Part shown: positions 24,131 through 35,268 of the stretch, one piece after another | Layout of the letters: each line of letters starts with the position of its first letter | Position numbering within the stretch: the first letter of the stretch is position 1 | DNA from: Chlamydoabsidia padenii | Taxonomy: Eukaryota; Mucoromycota; Mucoromycetes; Mucorales; Cunninghamellaceae | Direction of reading: 5' to 3' | Length of the DNA stretch: 64,000 nucleotides | Assembly (NCBI GenBank): GCA_025330725.1 | Contig: JAIWND010000020.1 | Span: 186,001-250,000, forward strand | Program-made: the position numbers and the translations under genes | The notes under the pieces: model-generated | The model's database searches: none | What the model saw: only the letters and a program-made list of their open reading frames with translations | Told to the model about the DNA's origin: nothing

Positions 24131-25135
24131 CAGAAAGCGGCAGCAGTGCCATACCTTTCTTTTTCTTTTACATGCTTTTTACCTTTTCCCTCATTGTTTT
24201 ATCACTACCAGTCAAGAGTAAAGATAGCTCCATCAAGGCCACTTCCCATATTATGTGTCACTATCAGTAAGAAAGTCAGACAGTGCAATCGTCATCACTA
24301 GAACAGTAAAACATAAGAAAAGTATGGGACCATTGGTTAATTAGTTACTTGATCGTGGACATTACCAGTTTAACTTTACAAGATAAGACAAGGCACCAAG
24401 AAGTAAAAGACATTTAACACCACCAAGTAAAAAAAAGCAAAAGGCATTTTTCTGTAATTGTCAATAATAAAGAGGGAGGAGAAGGACAAGTAATAGAAAG
24501 ACACCGTTGCCCCTTTTTCAGATGTCAAGACGGGATTTAAACATGTATACAGTACTATTTTTAGCGTTCTATATTATTACTTCCAGCCATGGACTGATAT
24601 AAACAGGGACAACAACAACAGTATCAAAAGAAAAAGAATTGGTGGTTGTGAAAAACTTATCACTACAACTGTCTCTCATTGCTCACGAATTCAATCCGAT
24701 CGAAGGTTTCCGACACTTGCAGTATGATAATTACAAGGATATCTTTGGCCTTGCTACGTTTTAGATGACTGTCTCAATGGAACCCCCTCATTAGTGTAGT
24801 GTAGTTAATCTTGTCTTTTAACCTTCAGTATAGATAATTTGATTTGATTATACCCAACAATAAACTTGTTCTGTACCACGGTGTAAAATGAAAATTCTAG
24901 AAGCACCATAACGACACTTTGTAAATGCAGGTACATATCAAATATGGTCGATGTATGCATTTCAAACCCAGTGTGAACATCCTGCGGAGGTATCACCTAC
25001 AAATCAAATCACCAGTGATAGTTTTCAAATCAAGTCTTTATTGATCGATTAACATTAAAAATAAAAAGGGGTATATAGTAAGGGAAGATATATACATATT
25101 CTAAACTAAATTGGATACTATAACTAAAAAAGATA
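24131..25135. other. Intergenic DNA with possible coding relics
   Basis: No intact gene. A CGGGATTTAAAC element occurs at 24529-24542. A 63-codon minus-strand frame at 24996-24805 (FEMHTSTIFDMYLHLQSVV) may be another relic of the degraded family to its left. The SNAPC1 3' region is at the right end. Confidence 0.35.
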
Positions 25136-26458
25136 TCATACCGCCTGAGAGGACCCTTCTTCTTGAATATCACCATCTTCTTGTTGTGTTGTTGTATCCA
25201 CTTGAGGTGGGCGACGACTAGGAAGATAATGAGGTTCCATCACATCCGTATCATTCAAGCCCCAATCGGCCCGAGCTGCCCACATCCTTCGTCCTGCTTC
25301 ATTGACCATATCAACAAATGCTACATCCCTTGTCCTGAGCACGTTTTTCAGCATGACGTTCTGTAGTCTTGTCTGATTGGTTTCGTTAATGTGTAGTGAA
25401 TCCTTGATCCATTGTTGAGTGGCGAGAGTGGCTTGAGGGGTCATGGCTGCACGTTGTTTGGCATCTTGATATAATTGAGCAAGTGATTTCAAGTCGGTTG
25501 TGGTTTGGTCATAACATGTCGATGTCTAAGTGGGAGAAAAAAAGGGTTTATACACAGTTTTTTCTTTTTCTTTTACTATGACTTACCGCATCGTTTTGGA
25601 ATTTACGTGTTTCAATATCATGGAAGCCGTCCATAATTCTAAGTAAAGAAAAGTGAGTCCAAAACTCATGTCAACTCTTTCCCCCCCTCCCCCAGCTTTA
25701 CCTGTGTGATTGTTCCTTTTCCTTCTTTTCCAGTATATTTAGCCTATCAAGTTTATGATTGACGGCAAAGACAAATGCCTCGTGTTCATCCTTCATTTGT
25801 CGAAAGATCAGGGCCACTTGAGCACCTTCTTTTGAATCGAGGTGACAGCAATAGATATAAAAATCAAACAATTGGATCCATCGCGCTAGTAAACAGACAT
25901 GTAAGTAAAGATATCCTTGATTTTCTTCTTTTACTTTTACCTTTATCAACACGGATACGATGGATAGGCCATACAGTGGGTTGGGAGATATATAAAAAGT
26001 AGAGTGCATAAATAACACCAAATTTCGCTTGATCTATATTAATGGCAAAGTGATCTATCATACAAACCCGTTAGTCATGTCGTCCCCCCCCCATATCCTT
26101 TTTGAACTTACCAAAGACTAATTCATATAAAGCAATCATGAATAATGATCGACAATCTTTGTCGAGGCAGGCAAAATGAATGTGATCAAAGTTGAGTTGT
26201 CTCCAAACAGTTTCAAAAGACCGAAAGGTGTGATTTTCTTGCTATAGAAGGGGATTGAAGTTAGTTCATTGTGTGTGGGTTCTTTTTTTTTTTTTTTTTT
26301 TTTTTAATTATAATAATACTTACAGCCATAAAGGTGTTCAACAAAAGTTCCACATCCCCCCGTATAATAGAGCAAGGAATTCCATAACGTAATGATATTG
26401 AAATCAAATCAGTACTTTCATAAAAAGAGGCAGGATTCTTTTTTGTTAACTTTTTCAT
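25136..26458 (-). CDS. SNAPC1: snRNA-activating protein complex subunit 1 (SNAP43) homologue
   Basis: SNAPc binds the proximal sequence element of snRNA genes for Pol II and Pol III transcription. Six exons: 26458-26324, 26241-26112, 26054-25941, 25885-25702, 25638-25587, 25525-25136; total 334 residues. The N-terminal 190 residues follow the SNAPC1 domain: DVELLLNTFMAQENHTFRSF, ETVWRQLNFDHIHFACLDK, then AKFGVIYALYFLYISQP, VWPIHRIRVDKARWIQLFDF and GAQVALIFRQMKDEHEAFVF. These match the order of SNAP43's 'ALLSRF..FTELWR', 'GALYLLYGLYNTQ' and 'AAYIFRKL' segments. The C-terminal half is helical with an acidic tail. A poly-A-rich first intron is present. The element at 26512-26525 lies about 55 bases upstream of the start. 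Confidence 0.8.
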
Positions 26459-26511
26459 TATGGAAGAGAGAGAAGGAAAAAAAAAAAAAAGACTGTAATG
26501 ATATATTTATT

Positions 26512-26525
26512 GGCGGGATTTAAAA
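26512..26525. promoter_or_regulatory. Recurrent GGCGGGATTTAAAA element upstream of SNAPC1
   Basis: One of about seventeen copies of a CGGGATTTNAA-like motif in this window, here 54-67 bases before the SNAPC1 start. The same 14 bases occur at 55491-55504 and 57557-57570. Confidence 0.5.
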
Positions 26526-26590
26526 TACAATGTCAAATGGAGAGGGGAAGAGGTTTAAACTATGGAGTAAGGGAGACAATACTATCTAGT

Positions 26591-27192
26591 TTATGATGAT
26601 GGAGGGGGTTGATCAGGTTGTTCAGCCTGTTGAGTCTTTTTTAATTCTTCCGCCCGTTCCAAATCAAATCGTTCCTTGGCCCGTACCACCTTGGATTGTA
26701 TATAGAAGGACCCGCCTTTAGTGGTTTCGTTGGCATTAAATAAGTGTTCATAGTTCTATCCAATAGGTTAGTCAAAGAAAAGTCATACCCCCCTCCCTTG
26801 TAAGTTACCTTTGTTAGCTGTGCAAGATCAACATCCTTTTGAACATTGAGGATCTGACAGGCTTCTTCCAGTGACATTCCCGTCTTTCGAGTCAATGCAT
26901 CTACCACACCTTCCTTTCCACCTCGAGCAGCAGCTGCAACACCACCACCAGCAGCTGCATCTACGATTATAAAAAAAAAGGTGTAAGATGGGGGTAGTTT
27001 TACACTATTAAAAAAACAAAAACTTACTAGCTGCTGCTTGTTTGTACGCTGCAAAAAAGGCTCGACCCACCACGGTGCCTACTGACACAACCACTTGAGC
27101 AATGATTCGGGCAGACTAGATCAGTATATAAAAAAAAAGAATGGCCGGGTTTAGTATTGCGCTATTGTAAACACTGTTGGGTTACTCACCAT
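26591..27192 (-). CDS. PAM16: Mitochondrial import motor subunit Pam16/Tim16
   Basis: Pam16 is the J-like partner of Pam14/Pam18 in the TIM23 presequence-translocase motor at the matrix face of the inner membrane. Four exons: 27192-27190 (the ATG alone), 27115-27028, 26960-26809, 26755-26591; total 135 residues. The N-terminal hydrophobic segment [20 protein letters not shown] with AAYKQAAA matches the Pam16 start. The J-like domain has [12 protein letters not shown], the degenerate loop (no HPD) and the C-terminal helix [13 protein letters not shown]. An Ala/Gly-rich linker lies between. The start codon is isolated on its own exon, as in RPL5. Confidence 0.95.
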
Positions 27193-28254
27193 AATGGCTG
27201 TAGTTTCCAAATTAAAGATTGAGTAGAGAGAGAAGGAAATTTGTGTGGATGGGTGCTATTTTGTTTTTCGCTTCCCGATTTCGGGATGTGAATTCTGCCG
27301 AGCAATAGCACAGCGGAAAGCCACAGCCTGTATAAGGAAATCATGTGTAGTTTCTCGGGGAGTAAATCGACCAGACTTGTTAAAACAATCACTTTACTTT
27401 ATTGCTTATATGCTTTGGCCAAGTCAAAACGCTGAAGACGCCCGGAGTTTGAATCTAAATTAAGTAATCAGGGTCCAATCTATTTTACCAAGCAACCAAG
27501 TTCTTTAAAACAAAATAGATGACTAGAAGTAAAAAAAAAATCGGTGAGGTATAGCTTGAGGATAATTTTACCTGTTTCGATCAATCAAACAACGGTAATA
27601 AATGCAATTCAATAATCCACATTAGATGGATCGTAGGTGTGGCCAATGTCGGGGCTTTAATATGGTGAACAATGCATGATAGCCTTCTCCCTCTCTTTGA
27701 CCACTTGACAGACCGCCAAAAAAAGAGTCAAGATCCGTGCCAAAATGGATTTATCATTTATTAAAAATCAACTTTACGCCACATCACCCTCCTTGTTGTT
27801 TTTCATCTTTAGCATTGTTTTTTATAGTCTACTCGATTTCCTTTTACGGAGATGAGACTATCTTTACCAGGATTCAAAAAGGTGCAAAGCCATGATTTTA
27901 GACTATTAAAGTGTTTAAGGAGATTGATATCATAGTACAGTCATCTGAACCATCATCAAGGCAACAACACGTTTTCATTGATCATTACAAGTAAGTTCCA
28001 GAATGGATTTGTTTATTTCAAAAAGTGAATAAGATAATTGATTACTAGACCAAGTAAAAGGTAATAATAATAATAATAATAAAAAGAGAGTGCCATGAGA
28101 TCAAGTGGGAGAGAGAGAGAGTATAAGATAATAAGTAATAAAAAAGACAAATCATACGTAAGGAGAGGATAATATAAAATACACAACAATCAAAAATAAG
28201 AATAAAAAGTAATAATAATAAAAAAAAAGGTCAGACCGCCACCGCATAAAGGAG
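27193..28254. other. Intergenic region between PAM16 and the SH3 gene
   Basis: About 1.06 kb with no convincing gene. The palindrome-like CCCGATTTCGGG (about 27274-27286) lies about 85 bases before PAM16. A CGCCCGGAGTTTGAATC copy of the recurrent motif is near 27439-27455. The right end is A/T and GA rich (28070-28235). Confidence 0.4.
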
Positions 28255-29088
28255 TTAAAGCAGTTCGATATAGGATTCCGGGACAAGACCAGTATCATCA
28301 TCCACATCAGCAATTAACCAACCAGTGCATTGACGATATTGGATCCAAATGATTTGCCCGGCTTTCATGGCAATTTCGTGATCCGTTTCGGGTACAAAGT
28401 CATAAAGAACTTTAGCTTGACATCCATTAAATCGTGAAGAGGATAAAGAGATGTGGGAATCATTGTTGCAGGGTGTTCCATGGTGTAGAGGTGATGTATC
28501 GGGATAGGCAAAGTCACGTATGAGAATAGTGTTGTTTGTCGTTTCATTAGCATCATCCTGTATTGTATCGTTTGCCACGGATACTATATCGCTGCTTGTC
28601 GTTTCAATATCATCGTCCTGTGTCGTATGGTCCATTGTATCATTTGCTATGGATACTATATCACTGTTTGTTGTACTGGTGATGGTCATTGTTGCCGGCT
28701 TCCTATCATCCTATCATTAAAATAAAAAAAATGTTTGAGTTTCCTTCCTCGATCATTTTCATGTCGTTTTTTACATCTACAGTCTGCGGAGATACTACCA
28801 CATAGTCTACTTTGTTGATTTTAGTGGTGACCGCAACATGAAGCTTTTCATCTTCATTACTTGAGCAACTACTAACAGAATCCAAGTCTTGATCTTGAGT
28901 GATAGTCGTGGTAGTAGTCGTATGGCGGTAGGCTTTTGATCGTTGTTTCTTTGTCCTTCGTAGTGTGCTCTTGCGGGCAATCTATTTTTTATAAAAAAAA
29001 AAGTAGTTTGTTAATACAAGGCATCCATATAGGTCTTTTTTACCTTTTTGATCAAAACGGTAAAGTTGGACAATGGAGACAGACTCAT
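28255..29088 (-). CDS. SH3-domain protein (Nbp2/Skb5-like SH3)
   Basis: Three exons: 29088-29044, 28981-28781, 28710-28255; total 233 residues. The C-terminal 60 residues are an SH3 domain: AKVLYDFVPETDHEIAMKAG, then IIWI, the conserved GWLIADV (where most SH3 domains have WW) and TGLVPESYIELL. The GWLIA..TGLVPE pattern is that of yeast Nbp2 and fission-yeast Skb5, adaptors that bring phosphatases or PAK kinases to MAPK pathways. The rest is low complexity, basic at the N-terminus, with an imperfect internal repeat SDIVSIANDT / SDIVSVANDT. A role as a signalling adaptor is inferred from the SH3 type only. Confidence 0.75.
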
Positions 29089-30865
29089 GATAGTATGGCG
29101 TATAACGGGTGGGATGGTTTTATAAAAGGAAGGGAATGGGGAAGAGTAATAGTATTATTCTTCAAATAGGCAAAGTGGTAAAAGTAAAAAAAGAGAGATA
29201 AAGAAAGAAATAAAGAAGAGAGAAGAGAGGTGTTAATCCCCAATGTGTTTCTTCTTTTGTTCCTTCCACACACACAAAAAAGAAAAAGTGAGAAGAAAGA
29301 AAGAGGGGGATAAAAAAAAAGGAGACGGGTATTTGGCCATAAAGCGGGGGTTTAATTCCCAATCAGTGTAAAACAACCAGATATGTAAATGGCACTATAA
29401 CTATGTATCCACCATGTAATCCGGTTTACCTTGACATTTGCCTACTAGTTATTCTTTTTTGTGGTTTACCAGAGCTTCACCATGTAGATAGATACCACCA
29501 TCAAACATATTCATTCGTGTAACCTAACTTGCGATATGTAAGGGGATTGGTTCAAAAAGATATTAGTTCTTTATAAAACGTTAATGGATAGTATTATCTC
29601 TTACCCTCCTTGTTCCATTCACCCGCATTCCTTACCAGAGAAACCAAGCCCTATATTAAACAAACAAAAAAGAAAAAAAAAAAGTACATTTTAGCAACGT
29701 GTGTTGATTTTCTTGTTTTGGTACCTAGCATTGACCACGGATCGGCATATTGTTCTTCATCCCCAAAATCTCCACCTTGATTCCGTGTGAATTATTCAGC
29801 GAATGTACTACTTGATGAAAAAGAGTCAGTTTTATATTTTCCGCATGTAGTGATTTTTTCCTTGTTTCCTTTTATGGCCTGGGGAGAGGCATCTCATCCA
29901 TGATCATATCACTGTCACCTGTTTACAATGTTTATTTGAGCCTCCATCATATGCAAAAAGTCATGAGACTAGGGTATAATAACAAAATAAAATAAAATAA
30001 AAGATCTTGCATGAATCGACTTGTTTCGGGCAAGTACCTACAAAAAAGTATAAAGGGGAATGATGTGGGTCGAATAGATTCAATCTAAAAAAGGTGAGTA
30101 TATAATGAATGATTTGACCTATAGAGTTGTCAAGAAGGCTCTTCTTTGTTGGTAGGGTTCTTTCCGTTTATATATCGCCAAAAAGGGTCCCTTTCGTTTA
30201 CATATTGCCAAGAAGGGTCCTTTTTGTTGCCAAGGTGATGAAAGCCGAGGTTATCTCGTCGGTGCGGCGTTTCAACACTTTTTTTCATTCCTGGTCGTGA
30301 TCGACTTTTTTTATAAACATAGATCACCCAAAGGCAAAAAAAACGTGTCATGAGTAACCTGACCAGCCAATCAATGCCATTCGGAAAAATGAATACCGGA
30401 AACCCCGGGAAGAGGAGGTCCATGCAGACAGTGGATTAGAACGCCGATTGATAGAAGAGTGGGAATAATAAGGTGATGAAAAATACAAAAAGTGAAACGT
30501 TCCATTCTTGAAAGTGACACATTGAAAAAGTCTAGTCATCCGAACGGATTCATAAAAAAAGTATTGTAAAAAAAGGGAGGGGGAACATTTGATTTGTTTT
30601 GCACGACATGAATTGTTCGGGATTTGAAAATGTATCGTTTTCTTTTTTTTTTTATTTTGTTTGTCCGTCAGTCAAAAAAAGGCTTTTTTTCTTCTTCTTA
30701 TTTTTTTCTTTCTTCTTTGAAACAAAGACACATTGTCTTGGAATTATTCATCTTTTCTAGATAAATAACTCCTTTTTATACATTTGTGGTGATAACTTGC
30801 CTTTCCTTCTTATCCATTGATTTGTACGCGGATTTCAATTGACTTTATCGATATCTCCACCTAAC
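29089..30865. other. Long region between the SH3 gene and ERG5; a possible exon relic and short repeats
   Basis: No confident gene. On the minus strand, GDFGDEEQYADPWSMLG (about 29780-29730) can be joined by GT..AG borders to LVSLVRNAGEWNKEG (about 29652-29604) and on to a stop near 29500, but an in-frame TAA lies just upstream, so this may be a relic. Imperfect 30-base repeats are at 30155-30235. The ERG5-proximal part has a TTCGGGATTTGAAAA element at 30616-30630. Confidence 0.35.
30155..30235. repeat. Imperfect 30-base tandem repeat, about 2.7 copies
   Basis: Units of the form GGTYCYTTYYGTTTAYATATYGCCAARAAG follow each other (ggttctttccgtttatatat..., ggtccctttcgtttacatat..., ggtcctttttgttgccaagg). 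On the minus strand they sit in a frame reading DPSWQYVNER / DPFWRYINGK, not recognised as a gene. Confidence 0.6.
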
Positions 30866-30924
30866 ATGGCTTCATCAAGGTAAAGGATTGAAGAAAGACA
30901 AATAGTATGAAATAGACTAATGGT

Positions 30925-30959
<35 letters not shown>

Positions 30960-32734
30960 TCTTCTTCTTTTTGTTTAGTTTATTTGACCCTCGTTTAATC
31001 GAGTCTACCAAGAACACGATTGCAGCGTTTATCAAGACGATGTTTTCACAAAAACCTAATGTATCGACGACGGCGGTTATTTGCTCCGCGGTGGTTGGAT
31101 TATTTGCCTATGAACAATATGTATACTTGAATAAGAAGAAATCACTCCCTGGTCCTAAACTCAAGATTCCTGTGATTGGGGCATTTATGGATTCTCTTTA
31201 TCCTACATTTGAAGGATATATGAACAAATGGAAAAGTGGCGAACTGTCATGTGTGGGTGTATTTGATAGGTAAAGTAGATCGGAATTCTGTCAAGGAGGG
31301 AGGAGGGGGGGGGATCATCCAGGGGTGGGGAAAAAGTCATCTCACTAAAAAAAAAAAAAAACTTGTTATTATATATTTTTAAATGTCCGTTTATAGATTT
31401 GTTGTGATTGCATCTACTTGTGATCTTAGTCGTAAAATCCTGAACTCTCCTCTTTATGCTGAACCTGCCGTGGTGGATTCTATGAAACATATTCTCTGTG
31501 ATGATAATTGGGTTTTCCTTAGTGGCAAATCACATGTGGATTATCGACGGGGTCTGAATGTGTTATTTACTCGAAAAGCACTTGGCATGTATATTCCTAT
31601 TCAAGAATCGGTGTACCAAAAGCATTTCTCCAAATGGCTCTCGTTTAACGGTGAAAAGCAACAATTCCAATGGCATTTCCGTGAACTCAACATGGAATCT
31701 TCTCTCCGGGTCTTTTTGGGTTTCCACATGTCTGACAAAGTGGCTGAAACCATCTCGGAAGAATACTTTAACATCACAGCTGCTCTCGAACTCGTCAACT
31801 TCCCCATCCCTTTACCTGGCACCAAAGTCTACAAGGCCATTCAATCTCGAAAATACATTGTCCACCACTTTATTGAAGCCATCAAGGATGCTCGCGTACG
31901 TATGGATAATGGAGGAGAAGTCAAATCCATGATGGATGCCTGGATCACCGCCATGAAAGAAACCGAATTGGAATGTGAACGACAAGGCAAACCGGCACCT
32001 CGTAAATTCGATGATCGTGAAGTGGCCTTGACCATCCTTACGTTCTTGTTTGCTTCTCAAGATGCCACGTCGTCTGCCATGACCTGGGCATTCCAACTCT
32101 TGGCTGATCATCCCGATGTGCTCGACAAGGTGCGTCAAGAACAAATCAAGCTGCGACAGGGAAATAATGACCAGGAATTGTCTTTGGAATTGATGGAACA
32201 ATCGGTGTATTTGCGCCAAGTCGTCAAGGAAATCTTGCGCCTGCGTCCTCCTGTCTTGATGGTACCTTATCAGACCGTGCGTGAATGGCCCTTGACGTCG
32301 TCTTATACCGTGCCCAAGGGTGCCATGTTGATCCCTACTACTTATCCTGCTCTTCATGATCCTGTTGCTTATCCTAACCCGGACTCATTTGATCCTGATC
32401 GATGGGGGCCTGATGGTCAAGCTGAAAAGTATCCAAAGAACTTTATGGTGTTTGGTAATGGGCCTCATCATTGTTTGGGTAAGGAATATGCTGTCATGCA
32501 TCTGATGGCTACGATGGCTCAAGCTTCTCTTCAATTGGACTGGACTCATTACCGAACTGATAAGAGTGATGATATCTCGTAAGTTGGATACAAAGAGAGG
32601 AAGAAAAATATAGTAAAGTGGAATGGCACTGAACCCGTCTTTTTTTTTTAAAAAAAAAATATAGTATCTTTGCTACAATCTATCCTCAAGACGGTTGCAT
32701 CATGAGCTTCCACCCTCGTGCTGCTACTGCTTAA
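30866..32734 (+). CDS. ERG5: Sterol C-22 desaturase, cytochrome P450 CYP61
   Basis: Introduces the C22-C23 double bond late in ergosterol synthesis, at the ER membrane. Four exons: 30866-30879, 30979-31269, 31397-32578, 32665-32734; total 518 residues. The first exon is only 14 bases; its intron carries a 30-base CT microsatellite and poly-T. The N-terminus has a membrane helix (STTAVICSAVVGLFAYEQYV) followed by a Pro-rich hinge (LPGPKLKIPVIGAF). CYP61 hallmarks are FVVIAST, DYRRGLNVLFTRKALG, the I-helix FLFASQDATSSAMTW, the EILRLRPP ExxR helix and the heme loop FGNGPHHCLGKE. The ORF that starts further downstream (30920) only reads through intron 1; the upstream ATG gives a clean splice and a normal N-terminus. 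Confidence 0.96.
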
Positions 32735-32932
32735 ATCCCCCCTATCATATCTTTTATACATACATATACACCCCCATAACTCTTTGATCAAAACCCCCCT
32801 TTTAATTTATTTGCCCTTTTTACTTTTAGTCTTTTATATACGTCTTCTTTTATTATTTATTAGTATTACTTTATTTGAATAAACAATAATATCAAACTAT
32901 AATTATGTGTGTAGGAGATGTGTAGAAGGGGA

Positions 32933-33113
32933 CTAATTCTTTTCTTTGGCTGCTTCCTTCTTCTTTTGAGCTTGCAAAGCTTTCAACTTGTCGGTTTCCT
33001 ATTAAAAAGTATTAATACAAAATACTTTTATTTAAGGTTTCATTTACCTTTTGGCGAATGTATTGTTCTTCGGCGGATTTACCACGTTCAGCGAGAGGAT
33101 TACTAGGGTTCAT
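32933..33113 (-). CDS. Very small IF1-like protein (43 residues)
   Basis: Two exons, 33113-33048 and 32998-32933, joined in frame. The protein reads MNPSNPLAERGKSAEEQYIR, then a Lys/Gln-rich helix QKETDKLKALQAQKKKEAA. The GKxAEExYIRQKExxKLxAL pattern resembles the inhibitory core of mitochondrial ATP synthase inhibitor IF1 (GKREQAEEERYFRAQ). It lacks a targeting presequence and the long C-terminal coiled coil of canonical IF1, so it may be a related cytosolic protein or a shortened form. A clean intron with good borders and a reverse-oriented CGGATTTCAAA element 50 bases upstream favour a real gene. It lies tail-to-tail with ERG5. Confidence 0.5.
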
Positions 33114-33291
33114 GATGATAAACTAGTGAAGAAAGGATGACCAAAGAAAAAAAAAAAAAAATCGGATTTCAAATGAGGTATCATTTCCAACCCCGCCCGA
33201 CCATGTGAGGAGATTCACCCAGTATAAGTGACATTATTCCAACAAAAAAAAACTTGATTTATTCATTTTAAAAAAAAAGAGACTAATACTA

Positions 33292-34252
33292 CTAGGCATC
33301 ATAAGTGCTTGCCGAGACATCACCACCATGACCCGTCCAGTTTGTATGGACATGCGCCCCAGGCTGAGCCAAGAGTTCATACGTATGAGCACCAAAGTAA
33401 TCGCGCTGAGCTTGGATCAGATTAGCAGGCAACATGTCATGGCGTAACCCATCGTAAAAGTTGAGTGCTGTCGAGTGAGCAGGTGTTGGGATCCCCAGAT
33501 GAGCGGCTTGGGCCACCACAGTACGCCATGACGATTGAGCCTTGGCAATGGCATGTTGGAAAAACGAGTCAAACAACAAGTTTTCCAAATCAGGTGTGGT
33601 GGTGTAGGCGTCCCTGATTTTACCCAAAAACACCGATCGGATGATACAGCCTCCACGCCACATCAATGCGATGCCTGCATAATTCAAATGCCACCCATAA
33701 TCTTTAGCTGCTTGACGCATGAGCATGTAGCCTTGAGCATATGATACAATCTTGGCGGCATACAGAGCTTGGCCCATTTGATCCAATAATGTCTTCTTAT
33801 CGCCTAACAAAAAAATGGTTACGCATACATGTATATATAAAAGACGCATTTACCTACCTTGGAACTTGACGTCTTTAGGACCTTCAAGAATACGAGAGGC
33901 ACGCACACGTTCATTTTTGAGTGAAGAGAGACAACGAGAGTAGACGGCTTCACCAATCAGAGTCACCGGAATCCCACGATCCAATGAATCAATCGCTGTC
34001 CATTTACCTGTTCCCTTTTGTCCCGCAGTATCAAGAATCTTTGTCACCAAAGCTTTACCATCCTTGTCCTTGTACCGTAGAATATCTCGAGTGATTTCAA
34101 TCAAGTAAGAATCCAGATCGCCCTTATTCCATTCTTCAAAGACATCCGCCATTTCATCGTGTGACATTCCCAATCCTTCAAGCATCAATTCATACACTTC
34201 AGAAATAAGTTGCATATCACCATATTCTAAAAAAAAGGACAGGTCAACTTTA

Positions 34253-34284
<32 letters not shown>

Positions 34285-35077
34285 GAAACTTACCAATACC
34301 ATTGTGGACCATTTTGACATAATGACCCGCCCCATTTTCACCCACCCAATCACAACATGGGGCACCATCAGGCGCTTTGGCAGCAATTGCTTGGAAGATT
34401 GGTTTGATATGTGGCCAAGCTTGAGGATTACCACCCGGCATCAACGAAGGACCATGTCGAGCACCTTCTTCACCCCCCGACACACCAGAACCTACAAACA
34501 AAATCCCTTTGGATGCCAATTCCTGGGTACGTCGTGTCGAATCAGGAAAATGAGAATTACCACCATCAATAATGATATCACCTTGGTCCAAATAGGGAAG
34601 GAGTTGATGGATGAAATCATCCACCGCTGAGCCTGCTTTGACCAACAACATGATCTTGCGTGGTTTCTTCAATTTGGCACAGAACTCTTCGTTCGAGTGA
34701 GCACCCACAATGTTAGTCCCTATATAGAGTAAATGGTTAACAGAAAGTTTATAAAGTGGATTAAAGGTGATTTTTTTTTTTTTACCTTTTGCTTCGTTGG
34801 ATAAAAACTTGTCTACTTTTTCAACTGTACGATTGTACGCACAGACCACAAAGCCATTGTCGTTCATGTTCAAAATGATGTTTTGACCCTATTCATTGTT
34901 TTTGAAAATGAAAAAATAATGTTAGTTCAAACAAAAGTTATACTGGTGTATACTTACCATCACGGCCAGTCCAATAAGACCAATATCAGCTCTAAAAAAA
35001 AGAAGCTCGAATTAGATCCCGTCATTACATTCATGTCCTTTTCTCCAACTACCCACTACTTACACAGCTTCAACCAT
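33292..35077 (-). CDS. GND1: 6-phosphogluconate dehydrogenase, decarboxylating
   Basis: Converts 6-phosphogluconate and NADP+ to ribulose-5-phosphate, CO2 and NADPH in the cytosolic pentose phosphate pathway. Six exons: 35077-35064, 34991-34958, 34888-34786, 34719-34294, 34226-33858, 33803-33292; total 485 residues, normal for the family. The N-terminal Rossmann motif GLIGLAVMGQN is split across exons 2 and 3, followed by AYNRTVEKVDKF. Catalytic and substrate segments are VGSGVSGGEEGARHGPSLMPG, KMVHNGIEYGDMQL with Lys and His/Asn of the active site, AGQKGTGKWT and the C-terminal TNWTGHGGDVSASTY. Intron 4 (34293-34227) carries a long A run on the gene strand. The first exon is only 14 bases. 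Confidence 0.97.
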
Positions 35078-35268
35078 ATTGTATAGTTACTATTGTTATA
35101 TAAAGAAAAAGAAAAAAAGGTAAGGAAGAGAACCAAAAAACCCCAGTTTTTTAAAATTTTACCTTTACGATTCCAACGTGGGTTCATTTCAAATTCCGAC
35201 GTTCCAAACTGCATAAACCCATTGATGTTTCATTCTTGTTTATTATCACAACCCCCCGAATTATTTAA

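Noticed and set aside
30920..31273. ERG5 start at 30920 with a (Leu-Ser)n leader
   Set aside because: This frame only reads through intron 1; the upstream ATG at 30866 with a 14-base exon gives a normal CYP61 N-terminus.
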